Shown: positions 1 through 8,807 of the stretch, piece by piece
Layout of the letters: every line of letters starts with the position of its first letter
How positions within the stretch are numbered: position 1 is the stretch's first letter
Source of the DNA: UBA6623 sp965217195
Lineage (GTDB): Bacteria > Acidobacteriota > Terriglobia > Bryobacterales > UBA6623
Direction: 5' to 3'
Assembly: GCA_965217195.1 (NCBI GenBank)
Contig: CBDCHL010000002.1
Coordinates: 1 to 64,000, forward strand
Length of the DNA: 64,000 nt
Notes under the pieces: model-generated
Told to the model about the DNA's origin: nothing
Seen by the model: only the letters and a program-made list of their open reading frames with translations
The model's database searches: none
Position numbers and translations under genes: made by a program

Positions 1-174
1 GCAGAAGAAGGGGTCGATGATATTTGTGATGGTAATTTCTAATCATCAACTAGAATCATCTGGGCTTTCGACACCGGGAAGATTTCTCTTTGCAATATGT
101 GCATCTAGTGGATTGCAAATTTAGATCGTGCGTGGAATCGAGATCGAACCCATTTTACGGCTTGTTTGAACTTA

Positions 175-1267
175 TTGAATCTCGCAAAATAAAGTGACAC
201 CTTTTTGGGGTACGTACGTCTTTGTATGTATGGGAAATACAAAAGGCGTACGGCGGGATTTCGAGGCCCTGGAGAAGCGCCGTTTCAAAGCGATCCGGTT
301 GGTCGAGCAAGGCTGTAGTCAGTCCGAGACAGCGAGGCGATTGAAGGTCGCGCGGCAAAGCGTCAGCGAGTGGCTGCGACGATACCGGCGTGACGGCGAA
401 GCCGGGTTGCGCCAGGCCGGCCGCGCCGGCCGTAAGCCGCTGTTGGACGCCGCGCAGCTCGAACGCCTCGAGGCGTTGCTGCTGGAAGGCCCCGAGGCGC
501 ACGGCTTCCCGACGCCGCTGTGGAGCTGTCCGCGGGTCGCTCGTCTGATCGGAGACGAGTTCGGCGTGCGCTATCACGAGGGCCATGTCTGGAAGATCCT
601 GCGGGCGCTCGGTTGGAGCCCGCAACGGCCCGTCGGCAAAGCGCGGGAGCGCAACGAAGAGGCCATCCGCGGCTGGCAGCGCAAGACTTGGCCGGCCATT
701 AAAAAAAAGCCCGCAAAGAAGAACGTACGATCGTCTTCATCGACGAAAGCGGATTGAGTCAGAAGCCGCATCGTTGCCGCACCTGGGCGCCGCGCGGCGA
801 GACACCGGTGTTGGAGTTCAACTTCAACTGGGACAAGCTGTCGGTGTCGGCCGGGCTGACGTTGCGCAACTTTTACTTCCGGCTCTATCCCGGCGCGATC
901 GGCGAGCTGGAGGTCATCGACTTCCTGAAGGCTTTGGTGCGCCACATCGACGGCCCACTGCTGATCGTCTGGGACCGGCTGCCGGCGCACCGCAGCCGCC
1001 TGGTGCGGGAGTTCATCCAGCTCTCCGAGGATCACATCGCAACGGAGTACTTGCCGCCCTATGCGCCGGAGTTGAACCCGGTGGAATACATTTGGGCGTA
1101 CTGGAAGCAGCACGAGTTGCCCAACGTCTGCCCGAAGGACTACTGGGAACTCGACGAGCGCGCCCGCAAAGCGCTGCGGCGAATGCGCCGCAAACCGCGC
1201 TTGATTACCGCTTTCTGGAAACAGTCTTCTCTTTGTCTCGATTGACAGTATATTATGCGAGACTCAG
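175..1267 (+). mobile_element. IS630-family insertion sequence, copy 1
   Basis: Imperfect terminal inverted repeats sit at 175-198 and 1245-1267; the shared core TCTCGCAxAATA appears at the left end and, inverted, at the right end. The element is flanked by TA at 173-174 and 1268-1269, the target duplication of the IS630/Tc1 group. It holds one transposase encoded in two frames. It is inserted near the 3' end of the protease gene, opposite to that gene's direction. Confidence 0.85.
230..1245 (+). CDS. IS630 transposase, two frames joined by -1 frameshift
   Basis: The first frame (230-757) gives the N-terminal helix-turn-helix region, GVRRDF...QSETARRLKVARQSVSEW, followed by a winged-helix region. 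The second frame gives the DDE catalytic part: FIDESGLSQK (first Asp), LLIVWDRLPAHRS (second Asp) and ELNPVEYIWAYW (Glu). The frames overlap around an A8 run at 701-708 read as ATT AAA AAA AAG; a -1 slip there leads directly into the frame containing FIDESG. ATG at 230 is chosen because MGN-x-x-GVRRDF is shared with copy 2. All three catalytic residues are present, so the enzyme could be active if frameshifting occurs. Confidence 0.85.
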
Positions 1268-2312
1268 TAATGCAAAAACATAACTGGTCAAGTTGCTGAT
1301 ACTTGTTTTGGGAACTGTAATGTAAGCAGAAGAATTGGTGGATTTCAAATTGAGCGACATTGACACTTTGCTGCTTACAAACGGGGCTGTAACAAACGGG
1401 ATGTAATTTTCCGAATATTGGGAAAGTTCAAGGGCGTTAGCTTCTTCAGTGTATAGTTCGGAACCGTTCTGAGACAGTGTAGCGGTAATTGTTGAGCCTG
1501 AATAGTGACTCATTTCGCCTACACTTATATACACTCCATTTATTTTTGAGTTATCGAATACGTTAAATTCTTCAGTAATGATTGCTCCATTAATTAGGTT
1601 TACTGTTTCAGTTACACTGCCGGTGAAATTGTAATTTTTGATTTTATGTGTCGGCTGGTAAGGTCCACTCCTTCCCAAATTATCCGGATCAACCCAAGCT
1701 TTTAACTGATTGGCTGTATTACTAAAATGATCGTAAGCCAGATCGAACCTGAAAAAGTAGTCGGATTTATGATTGTCCCAATCTGTACTTCCACTCAACC
1801 CGCCAATGATCTCAAACTTGGAATTTAACAGAGGGGCACCAGAGCTGCCAAGGGAAGTGATTCCCTGAGCCCACTGATCTACTTTCCAATGCCCGAAATC
1901 AACGGTATTGTAAAGTCCACCAAAAGTTGCGAGTGATGGTTTCGCTATGCTGAACAAATATTGAGCATCTTCGAAGTCAGGGGAGTGTATGCTGTAAATT
2001 AATGTGGGTTGAGAGATCCTTTTATTCCAACCTAAATATATAGGTGAAACATAAATAGGGATCTTGCTTTTCAGTTCGAGCAATGCAAAGTCTATTTCTC
2101 TTGACGATGACAGGAGAGAAGCCCCGGTACTGCGACTCCATTCCAATCCGTCATAGGGTTGATCCTTCAGGAGTTTTCTTTTACCAAAACTTACAACTAT
2201 CGAGTTGAGGTCTGCTGCGCTTTCTATGCAGTGTGCAGCGGTGAGAATTAGGGATCTGCCTTGATCCTGCGTGTTATTAATTAGCACTCCCGAGCAGGTG
2301 TAAGATCCATTA

Positions 2313-3409
2313 TTGAATCTCGCATAATATAGAGTTAATCGAGACAAAGAGAAGACTGCTTCCAGAAGGCCGTAATCAAGCGGGGTTTGCGGCGCATGCG
2401 GCGGAGGGATTTGCGAGCGCGCTCGTCCAGCTCCCAGTAGTCCTTCGGGCAAACGTTGGGCAACTCGTGCTGCTTCCAGTACGCCCAAATGTATTCCACC
2501 GGATTCAGCTCCGGCGCATAGGACGGCAAGAATTCCGTGGCGATGTGGCCTTCGGAGAGTTCGATGAACTCTCGTACCAGGCGGCTGCGGTGTGCCGGCA
2601 AGCGGTCCCAGACGATCAGCAGCGGCCGGTCGATGTGGCGGACCAAAGCCTTCAGGAAGTCGATGACCTCCAGCTCGCCGATCGCACCGCGATAGAGCCG
2701 GAAGTAAAAGTTGCGCAACGTCAGCCCGGCCGACACCGAAAGCTTCTGCCAGTTGAAGTTGAATTGCAGCAGCGGTGTCTCGCCGCGCGGCGCCCAGGTG
2801 CGACAGCGATGCGGCTTCTGACTCAGTCCGCTTTCGTCGATGAAGACGATCGTGCGGCCTTGTTTTTGGGCTTTTTTTTAGTGGCCGGCCAGGTCTTGCG
2901 CTGCCAGTAGCGGATGGCCTCTTCGTTGCGTTCACGGGCTTGGCCGACCGGCCGTTGGGGGCTCCAGTTGAGCGCCCACAGGATCTTCCAGACATGGCCA
3001 TCGTGATAGCGCACGCCGAACTCGTCTCCGATCAGACGAGCCACCCGCGGACAAGTCCACAGTGGCGTCGGGAAGCCGTGCGCCTCGGGCCCTTCGAGCA
3101 GCAGCGTCTCGAGGCGTTCGAGCTGCGTGGCGTCCAACAGCGGCTTGCGACCGGCACGCCCGGCCTTGCGGAGTCCGGCCGCACCCCGCTCGCCATGCTC
3201 GCTGACCCAACGGCTCACGCTTTGCTGCGCCGCCTTCACCCGCCGTGCTGCCTCGGATTGACTCAAACCTTCGTCAACGACCAGCCGCACGGCCTCCAAC
3301 CGTCTCCTCTCGAGAGCATCAAAATCGCGTCTTACGCCTCTTGGGTTCCCCATGTCTGTTAGGACGAGCAGAACCCTCAAAAGGTTACTCTATATTATGC
3401 GGGAGTCAA
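2313..3409 (-). mobile_element. IS630-family insertion sequence, copy 2 (diverged relative)
   Basis: The ends TTGAATCTCGCATAATATAG (left, 2313) and its imperfect inverse (right, to 3409) are flanked by TA at 2311-2312 and 3410-3411. It lies in the signal-peptide-proximal part of the same protease gene, in the gene's own orientation, facing copy 1. Its transposase differs from copy 1 at many residues, so the two are separate related elements, not a fresh duplication. Confidence 0.85.
2335..3353 (-). CDS. IS630 transposase (copy 2), two frames joined by -1 frameshift
   Basis: Same architecture as copy 1: an N-terminal frame starting MGNPRGVRRDF with a helix-turn-helix, and a second frame with FIDESGLSQKPHRC, LLIVWDRLPAHRS and ELNPVEYIWAYW supplying the DDE triad. 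The switch is again an A8 run (T8 at 2872-2879 on the plus strand), so the slip signal is conserved between diverged relatives. The first frame ends at 2823. A downstream ATG at 2736 also exists in the second frame but would lose the first catalytic Asp. Confidence 0.82.
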
Positions 3410-3712
3410 TAAGTGTTATTTGACAAGTTGAGGAATTGTCGTTCACTAGTTGATCCAATATTGCTATAGATGGCTGACCTCTGAGGTCCGGGGCAATAAC
3501 AATCCCAGTAATGAACCATAGACAAGTAGCTACAGAGTTAAGAAGAATGGAGTTCATATTCATTCGGTTGGTAGCGTTGGAAGTTCAGCGTGGCTGTAGC
3601 TCCGCCGACCCGTGGCAGCGAATATCGCTTGGGTATGTGGTCGGCGAGTAGCACTGCTTGCGGACGCGAGCGAACCGCTCGTCGCGGCAGTCGCCAAGAA
3701 AGACCGTCGTGT

Positions 3713-5524
3713 CACCTGAATTATGCACAGATTCGGCGTAGCCATCGGCGATGGAGTTGTGGCGGTAGCGGCAGTGGTGTCAACTCAATAATGTCGCAAG
3801 TCGTCTTTTCTGCGGTTTCCCTCCCCGTTTGAGCCGCCTCCCGATCCCGGCGGGCAAAAGCGAGCTGGCAAGCGGCGTGTTCCCAGTACGTTGCGGCGAG
3901 TGCATAAAATTTTATGCATAGCGCCCCTCAACTCAGCGCACCCTCCACCACCGGCGCGAAGCTCGATCCCGGCGGCGCCATCGCCCGCAGCCGTCGCATC
4001 AGCCGCTCAAACAGGCCCTTCTCCTGGTACTGATCGCTGTAGCTGACGCCCGTTCGTCCGGCGTGTCGCCAGATCTTGGCCGCCAGGAACAGAAAGCGCA
4101 GCCGCGCCGTCGCCAGGGTGGTGTGCCGCAGCTTCTCCGGGGTGGCGTCGGCTTCGCGTTGGAACAGCAGCAGCCAGCAGTTGAGGTTGTAGGCCAGCAT
4201 GACCAACTGAAAGTGATTGCGGTTCATGTCAAAGCGGCGCGAAGGATGGGCCGCCAGCCCGGCGTCGTTGTTGGCTTCTTTGATGAGGTTCTCGGCCCCG
4301 GCCCGCTGGTTGTAAAACCACACCACCGCCGCGATTGGCTCGGCGAGATTGGTCACAAACACGCGGTAGGTATAGCTGCTGGTGGCGAACAACTGATATT
4401 GCTCGACCTCGTCGGTTTCCGGCTCCTTCTCATACCGCAGCGCGACAAAGCGGCAAGCATGGGCCCAGCCCTCCGGCTGGTAGAGGAATTCGCACTCCGC
4501 TTCAGCGTCGCTGTGGGGCGAGGGCTTCCATTCGGCTTGCTGCAACTGCTCGACCAGTCGCCGCGTCTTGCGCGCCACGATGACGAACTGACAACGCGCT
4601 TGCTCGTAGGCCGCCACCGCCTCCCAGCAATAAAAGCCGGCATCGGCCCGCGCCAAGATCTTCTTCACGCCGGCCGGCAAAGCCCGGAAAGCGCTCTTCA
4701 GGTGGGCGGCGATCTGTTGGCCCGTGGGCCGGTCGCCGCCGCGCAACCCGCCCATCAGGTACTCGCGCGTCTCGGCCAGGAAGGTCAGTATCGGCTGGTA
4801 GCTGCGCTTGCCCTTGTTCTTGGGGTTGTAGCTCTTGCGCCCGCCCATCTGGCGGCCGTAGAGCGTGTGCACGGTGGTGTCGGTGTCCAGCGTCACCGTC
4901 TCCAATTTCACGTGGGCCGCGGCCCAGACTCGTTCTCGCAGCTGGCGCTGGATGGAAAGAATCTGCTGGGCCACGTTGAGGTGCAGCGAGGCCAGAAAGC
5001 GCCACAGCGTGGACTGCGGCGGCAGCCGTGTCACTTTTAAGATGCCGGTCAGGATGGGATCGCGAGCGATGAAGCGGAGTTGGTTGAGCCGCGCAAAGCC
5101 GACATAGAGGCCGAGCACGAGGGCCAGCACAAACTGGTAGGGGCTCATGGCTCGGGTGATTCGTTTGGTCGTGATGGTTTCTTCCAGCAGCGCTTGGAAG
5201 TCGAGTTTCTCGAGCAGGGTGGCGACGGGCAGCAAGCCGCCGTAGGGAGTCAGATTCTTGCCGCGGAAGTGATAAGGCGTGGAAGCCCCGATTTTATTGG
5301 GCCGCGAGGCCCTCGCGCCCCGGCCTTGTTTGACGGGCCTTGGGGAGCTATGCTGTTTTCGTTTGGTAACCATTTGGGTGACCTCCTTGGGGTCGGTTGG
5401 CGAAGCGGGAATCTTCGCCAGCCTACCTTTTTACCCCATGTTTTCGGGGGTCCCCCAATGGTCCCTTGCGGCACAGGTCTCCTCAGGTGCACCCCGGTGC
5501 ACCCCGCAGTGCATAATTCAGGTG
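3713..5524 (-). mobile_element. IS1380-family insertion sequence, complete copy
   Basis: Terminal inverted repeats CACCTGAATTATGCA (3713-3727) and TGCATAATTCAGGTG (5510-5524) bound the element. About 200 bp precede the transposase stop on the left. No target duplication is visible (gtgt on the left, tcag on the right), so the flanks have probably been rearranged since insertion. The left 1.19 kb is repeated without visible difference at 28152-29340. Confidence 0.85.
3928..5373 (-). CDS. IS1380-family DDE transposase
   Basis: 481 residues, the usual length for IS1380 transposases. A basic N-terminus (TKRKQHSSPRPVKQGRG) is followed by the core with VTLDTDTTVHTLYG (catalytic Asp region), SYNPKNKGKRSYQPIL, ILARADAGFYCWEAV, and VWFYNQRAGAENLIKEANNDAG containing the catalytic Glu segment. 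Both ends of the element and the full frame are intact, so it may be active and is the likely parent of the truncated copy near 28-29 kb. A long open frame on the opposite strand over the same bases is an antisense artefact of GC-rich codons. Confidence 0.9.
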   Translation of the reverse strand: MVTKRKQHSSPRPVKQGRGARASRPNKIGASTPYHFRGKNLTPYGGLLPVATLLEKLDFQALLEETITTKRITRAMSPYQFVLALVLGLYVGFARLNQLRFIARDPILTGILKVTRLPPQSTLWRFLASLHLNVAQQILSIQRQLRERVWAAAHVKLETVTLDTDTTVHTLYGRQMGGRKSYNPKNKGKRSYQPILTFLAETREYLMGGLRGGDRPTGQQIAAHLKSAFRALPAGVKKILARADAGFYCWEAVAAYEQARCQFVIVARKTRRLVEQLQQAEWKPSPHSDAEAECEFLYQPEGWAHACRFVALRYEKEPETDEVEQYQLFATSSYTYRVFVTNLAEPIAAVVWFYNQRAGAENLIKEANNDAGLAAHPSRRFDMNRNHFQLVMLAYNLNCWLLLFQREADATPEKLRHTTLATARLRFLFLAAKIWRHAGRTGVSYSDQYQEKGLFERLMRRLRAMAPPGSSFAPVVEGALS

Positions 5525-5762
5525 TCAGGGTGCCTCCTCCAAAGGAATCCAGTACACCTGACCGGAATCCAACTTTGGCAAGATCTTACCCGGAATTGCC
5601 GATTCGGAAGTCCGACTGCAACATGGTACTCCTCGTCTTCTCCTGAATGCAACGACTTTGCTTCGTAAAGGGTAGCGAGGATCCACGCAACTTTCGTGCC
5701 ACTTTCACCTTAACCGATCCGAGTTGGGAATCCGCTAACGCACACCTCTACCCCCTGTCGCC
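5525..5762. other. Intergenic, no recognisable gene
   Basis: Sequence between the IS1380 right end and repeat R1. No supported coding frame, RNA or promoter was recognised. A C-rich tract ends it. Confidence 0.4.
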
Positions 5763-5872
5763 TCCCCCCCCCCGATGTTCCCCAAAGTACTGGAACCCTG
5801 AGGACTTTCAGCCCATTTACTTCTTGAACACGAACTTGATACGCTCCCCAACTTTGCCGCATGGATGACATC
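5763..5872. repeat. Dispersed repeat R1, copy 1
   Basis: A segment of about 100 bp containing GTACTGGAACCCTGAGGACT and GCCGCATGGATGACA recurs at 24985-25089 in the same orientation with scattered substitutions. Both copies follow a run of C (CCCCCCCCGAT). This copy abuts IS256 debris. No convincing gene lies inside it. Confidence 0.6.
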
Positions 5873-5922
5873 CATGATAGGTTCTTGTCGAGCAGCGAGA
5901 CGGGGGCAGTCGTCGCGATCCA

Positions 5923-6226
5923 CTGGATTTGAGTGTTGCGCGTCGACAGGCCCAGCATGAGCTTGTCCCAAACCGCGGCAGCGAGCGGCTCGGAGCGCCG
6001 AAACAACTCGTAGCCGCCCAAGCGCTGCTCGCGCTCGTCCTCGCTCCGCATCCGGGGACGCTCGGTGGGAACTTTCTGTCCGTCGACGATGAGAAAGCCT
6101 TTCTCGCTTCCCCAGCGGAAAGGTTGCTCTGGGCTGCGACGCTCGTAGCGTTCGCCGGCGAGATGGTCCCCGATCTTCTTTTTTTGATGCTGCGGCAGAC
6201 CGACCGGCGACTCAACCTACTCCGAG
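5923..6226 (-). pseudogene. IS256-type transposase fragment
   Basis: Read on the minus strand without a break from about 6226, the frame contains HLAGERYERRSPEQPFRWG, GFLIVDGQKVPTERPRMRS and LGGYELFRRSEPLAAAVWDK followed by LMLGLSTRN. This is the conserved N-terminal to central stretch of IS256/mutator-type transposases. An in-frame stop lies just upstream, and downstream the frame runs into unrelated sequence near repeat R1. The catalytic region is missing, so this is a dead remnant. Confidence 0.65.
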
Positions 6227-6251
6227 CGAGGCAGAACGTTCTCGGGGGAAG

Positions 6252-6400
6252 TCGCAAACCGCCGCAGGGCAGCCCCCTGGGCGAAATAATCTGTCTGTTC
6301 ATGACATCGATTGTCATCGCCAACAATTCGGGACGCGTTACAATGTCTCGGTCTTGATCGGCCAAACTATCAGCGACTACGAGATCGGGAAGGGGGATTC
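6252..6400 (+). promoter_or_regulatory. Kinase-leader module A
   Basis: Carries CTGTCTGTTCATGACATCGA, a TTGTCATCG block, TACAAT at 6339-6344, and 9 nt later TTG ATC GGC CAA ACT ATC AGC GAC TAC GAG ATC. That is the start of an acidobacterial serine/threonine kinase (LIGQTISDYEI), which stops after 16 codons. The first 40 bp, from TCGCAAACCGCCGCAGGGCA, are identical to module G. The last kinase codons supply an AAGGGGG Shine-Dalgarno for the next gene. Confidence 0.6.
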
Positions 6401-6919
6401 ATGAAGCGGGTTCGTTATTCGGTGGCCATGAGTCTAGACGGTTACATCGCCGGTCCGAGCGGCGAGTACGACTGGATCGTCATGGATCCGGACATCGACT
6501 TTGGCGCGATCTTCACAGAGTTCGACACCTTCCTCATGGGTCGGAAGACCTACGAGTTCACGAGGGCGCAAGGTGGCGGCAAACCGATGAAAGGCACGGA
6601 AACCTACGTCTTTTCGCGCACGTTGAGCCAGGCCGATTGTCCCGGCGTAACCGTCGTGTCCGACAATCTTGAGCGGACCGTGGGAACCCTCAAGGAGAAG
6701 CCGGGCAAGGACATCTGGTTGTTCGGCGGCGGTTCCCTATTCCGCAGCCTGCTCGACCTCGGGCTGGTGGACTCGGTCGAAGTCGCGATCATTCCTGTGC
6801 TTCTCGGTGGCGGGGTGCCCCTGCTGCCTGATCCCGCATCGCGGGCTCAACTCAAGCTCAGCAAGCACAAGATCTATCCAAAGAGCGGTACCGTGGCGCT
6901 TGAGTATGCGGTGACCTGA
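6401..6919 (+). CDS. RibD C-terminal/dihydrofolate reductase-like protein
   Basis: 172 residues forming a single reductase fold of the RibD_C (YyaP/YwjB) family: MKRVRYSVAMSLDGYIAGPSGEYDW at the N-terminus, FLMGRKTYEF, a central VFSRTL, and the glycine-rich nucleotide loop DIWLFGGGSLFRSLLD. The family is NADPH-dependent reductase-like; the substrate of these stand-alone proteins is generally unknown. ATG at 6401 is preceded by AAGGGGGATTC, a strong ribosome site. The gene follows a truncated kinase leader (module A), which probably provides its promoter. Confidence 0.85.
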   Translation: MKRVRYSVAMSLDGYIAGPSGEYDWIVMDPDIDFGAIFTEFDTFLMGRKTYEFTRAQGGGKPMKGTETYVFSRTLSQADCPGVTVVSDNLERTVGTLKEKPGKDIWLFGGGSLFRSLLDLGLVDSVEVAIIPVLLGGGVPLLPDPASRAQLKLSKHKIYPKSGTVALEYAVT

Positions 6920-7117
6920 ACAAAGCTTTGTCCGGCGAACCGTTGACTCCCGGGGTGATTCGTCGGCCTCGAGCCCCCCAAACGAATCTAGGTTGACCCC
7001 GTTGTCGGGTTACGGTCGAGATTTCCCGGTTCGCCCCATCAATCTGCGCTCCTCAGACGATCCCGACCTCCCAAGAACGGTGGAAACCACCCGACCTCGA
7101 CGCCGCGGCCTGAAAGA
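6920..7117. other. Intergenic upstream part of a kinase-leader module
   Basis: No gene seen. Its content (ACGCCGCGGCCTGAAAG leading to module B) loosely resembles the spacer before modules C, E and F. Confidence 0.35.
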
Positions 7118-7240
7118 ATTTGCTTGTTCAACGGAACGATGGTTATCGCCATCTATCCGGGCGGCGGTACAATCTCCCTGTCGATGATTGGCCAAACCAT
7201 TTCCCGCTACCGCATCACCGCCAAGCTCGGCGAGGGTATG
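7118..7240 (+). promoter_or_regulatory. Kinase-leader module B
   Basis: TTGTTCA block, GGTTATCG block, TACAAT at 7168-7173, then 10 nt to ATG at 7184. The start encodes MIGQTISRYRITAKLGEG, a kinase N-terminus up to the glycine-rich loop. It then loses the kinase frame homology and runs into another gene. Confidence 0.6.
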
Positions 7241-7265
7241 GAACGGCAATATTATTGGAGAACTC

Positions 7266-7643
7266 GTGCCTCTAGATTCCAGCGGCATTCTGGCGATGGT
7301 CGACGACGTGTTGGCCGGAGCTGACAGTCACACTGACCCAGTTTCGGTGTTGCGGCGTCGCTTTCTGATTGACCTACGGACGACTCTCCAGCAACTCGGG
7401 CTGCCGTTGCCGGACAAACAAAAGCTCGATGCCTGCGTCATGCCCTTCATCTTTCAAGAACTCAATTACGACGACCACGATTGGAGTTCGCGGACCGCTC
7501 CACTCGGACAACTTGAAGACCTGGTGGACATCGACGTCGCTATTTGGTCCAACGGATGCCGACGATCAGAAATGACCGACGCGGAATATGGGAACTACTG
7601 GGAGTTCTGCTTGAAAGCTATTGACCACCGATCGAAACGTTAG
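7266..7643 (+). CDS. Hypothetical protein downstream of kinase leader
   Basis: About 125 residues from a GTG at 7266 preceded by TTGGAGAAC. The frame is acidic with conserved-looking segments DSSGILAMVDDVLAG, FLIDLRTTLQQLGLPLPDKQK and GNYWEFCLKAIDH. I do not recognise a family. The frame is open upstream to 7188 through kinase-leader sequence, but that part is rich in serine and proline and looks non-coding. No signal peptide or membrane segment is seen. Confidence 0.5.
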   Translation: MPLDSSGILAMVDDVLAGADSHTDPVSVLRRRFLIDLRTTLQQLGLPLPDKQKLDACVMPFIFQELNYDDHDWSSRTAPLGQLEDLVDIDVAIWSNGCRRSEMTDAEYGNYWEFCLKAIDHRSKR

Positions 7644-7877
7644 GCCGCTAAACGAACGAATCCCATAGTGTCTCGCGACGCGGCCTCCACTTGCCGTATG
7701 GTCGGTTTGAACCGGCTGGCGGCTGCCGGGCGGATCATTCGAGAAGGCGAACGAGACGACCTGAGGTCCCCCAGCCTGCGCGGTCACGACTCGGGCGAGG
7801 CGTTCCAAGGCAAGGATCGATTCTTCGATGTGCTCTCTCTCTTTTCGCAACTCCCCTAGAATCCTGTAGACATCCAT
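7566..7877 (-). CDS. Small coiled-coil protein, probably 3'-damaged
   Basis: The first 30 residues, MDVYRILGELRKEREHIEESILALERLA, form a charged amphipathic helix like the N-terminus of small acidobacterial proteins of about 65-80 residues. After residue 30 the sequence no longer looks like that family, so the 3' part is probably foreign or frameshifted. The start is well supported by TAGGAGGTTGCGGGT before ATG at 7877. It overlaps the 3' end of the convergent gene at 7266-7643. Confidence 0.45.
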   Translation of the reverse strand: MDVYRILGELRKEREHIEESILALERLARVVTAQAGGPQVVSFAFSNDPPGSRQPVQTDHTASGGRVARHYGIRSFSGLTFRSVVNSFQAELPVVPIFRVGHF

Positions 7878-7889
7878 ACCCGCAACCTC

Positions 7890-8684
7890 CTACGGCTTGC
7901 CAAGAATCAGGTCAACGACCCAACAGCCGCGCACATGTCCTCCCGGTCGGCGGCAATGACCGAGCACATCAGGATCGCGATAGCCTTGACGTTCCAGCGC
8001 TTCCGCCAGGGCAGGCAGGCCGTCGAAGGCGCGATCCTCATAGATCGCCCGAGCGAGCCGGACCACGGGGTTGCTGTCGGGCGTAGACCACGCCTTTGTG
8101 GGTTGGACGTGCTGGAACGGATTGCCGAAGATTTCGCGGAGCAGTTCGGCCTGAGCAGCTCCGGCGACAGCGTACGCGTTGCTGTCCGCGGATGCCGCCT
8201 TGGCCTTGCTGGACACCTGGAGCGCAGCCTCGATGGCGACCGACCGCGATTCGCCGGCCCGCCTCGTCTGCCTTGGCTCGTAAGCCGGCCGCAAAGCGAC
8301 CGCCACGGCGATAGCTCTCGTGGCAGCCGTTGTGCGGTCGCTCTGCCATGCTTCAATGTCGTCGACTCGCTCGGCCAGTTCGATCGCCACCTGCAACTCC
8401 TCCCTGCTGCCGGCTCCATCGGCAAATCGCTCGCTCATCGTCAGAACCTTGTCCCAATCGTATTCGTCCACGCCGGCGTCTCGATAGGCCCAGCAAAGAC
8501 GACTCGCAGGAATGCTCCGGCAGCAAGCGGCGACGAACAGCCGCAATTTGCGCTCGCTGGCGCGCCCGGGCAGCAGTTCGATCATGGGCCGTGGGTCGTC
8601 TCCCATCCAGTCCGAGAAGTCCGGTCGCTGGTGATGTCCTTCTCCATCACCTGCGCCGGGGAAAAGCCAGTCCAAGATCCTCAT
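7890..8684 (-). CDS. Hypothetical protein of a planctomycete-type family
   Basis: 264 residues. The segments DPRPMIELLPGRASERKLRL followed by FVAACCR, AELLREIFGNPFQ, VVRLARAIYEDRAFDGLPAL, DVLGHCRR and PGGHVRGCWVVDLILGKP are hallmarks of a large family seen mostly in Gemmata-like planctomycetes. Function is unknown. The C-terminal GCWVVDL(I/L)LGK motif is intact and the length is typical. It is followed 12 bp later by the small coiled-coil gene, so both may share a transcript. Confidence 0.75.
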   Translation of the reverse strand: MRILDWLFPGAGDGEGHHQRPDFSDWMGDDPRPMIELLPGRASERKLRLFVAACCRSIPASRLCWAYRDAGVDEYDWDKVLTMSERFADGAGSREELQVAIELAERVDDIEAWQSDRTTAATRAIAVAVALRPAYEPRQTRRAGESRSVAIEAALQVSSKAKAASADSNAYAVAGAAQAELLREIFGNPFQHVQPTKAWSTPDSNPVVRLARAIYEDRAFDGLPALAEALERQGYRDPDVLGHCRRPGGHVRGCWVVDLILGKP

Positions 8685-8723
8685 GACAGGCCACCACGGT
8701 CACCGTACTCAAGCCACCGCCCG

Positions 8724-8807
8724 TCAGGCGTTAGTTAGGTGCTCGGCGCCGAGGTTGTTCATACGCACAACGTACGCTTCCACGAGGTAGTATTCGTACT
8801 TTGGCAT
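8724..8807 (-). CDS. Very short peptide, probable truncated gene
   Basis: Codes MPKYEYYLVEAYVVRMNNLG and seven more residues. The start at 8807 has a good ribosome site (GGAAGGAGAGTGGCA). The sequence resembles the first strand of small proteins that begin MPKYEV and continue for 60-80 residues, so this may be cut short. It lies upstream of the planctomycete-type gene on the same strand. Confidence 0.4.
   Translation of the reverse strand: MPKYEYYLVEAYVVRMNNLGAEHLTNA

Larger units (their letters stand above)
155..3563 (-). pseudogene. Secreted trypsin-like serine protease gene, interrupted by two IS630 elements
   Basis: The gene reads right to left in three exon-like pieces: 3563-3411 (51 codons with a signal peptide starting MNMNSILLNSVATC), 2311-1268 (348 codons) and 172-155 (Ser-Ser-Asn-Lys-Pro and stop). 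Removing each IS with one copy of its TA duplication joins all three in frame into a protein of about 404 residues. The S1-type catalytic triad is then visible: His78 in TAAHC, Asp125 in EIDFALLEL and Ser208 in GSSGAP. The last 150 residues are a beta-rich tail without a recognised family. The segment is clearly more AT-rich than its surroundings and uses Asn/Ser/Ile-rich codons, which suggests transfer from a low-GC donor, perhaps Bacteroidota (inference). As it stands no functional protease is made. Confidence 0.8.

Noticed and set aside
173..3411. Composite transposon carrying the protease
   Set aside because: The two IS630 elements differ in sequence and each is inserted inside the protease gene with its own TA duplication, so they did not carry the gene in.
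4063..5040. Long plus-strand open frame over the IS1380 transposase
   Set aside because: It is antisense to the transposase, repeated over the second copy, and has no domain-like sequence; GC-rich codon bias explains it.
3713..5524. Target-site duplication for the complete IS1380 element
   Set aside because: The flanking four bases (gtgt and tcag) do not match, so no duplication can be claimed.
5710..6051. Complete small gene in the IS256 debris
   Set aside because: The frame is only the middle of an IS256-type transposase followed by unrelated sequence from repeat R1.
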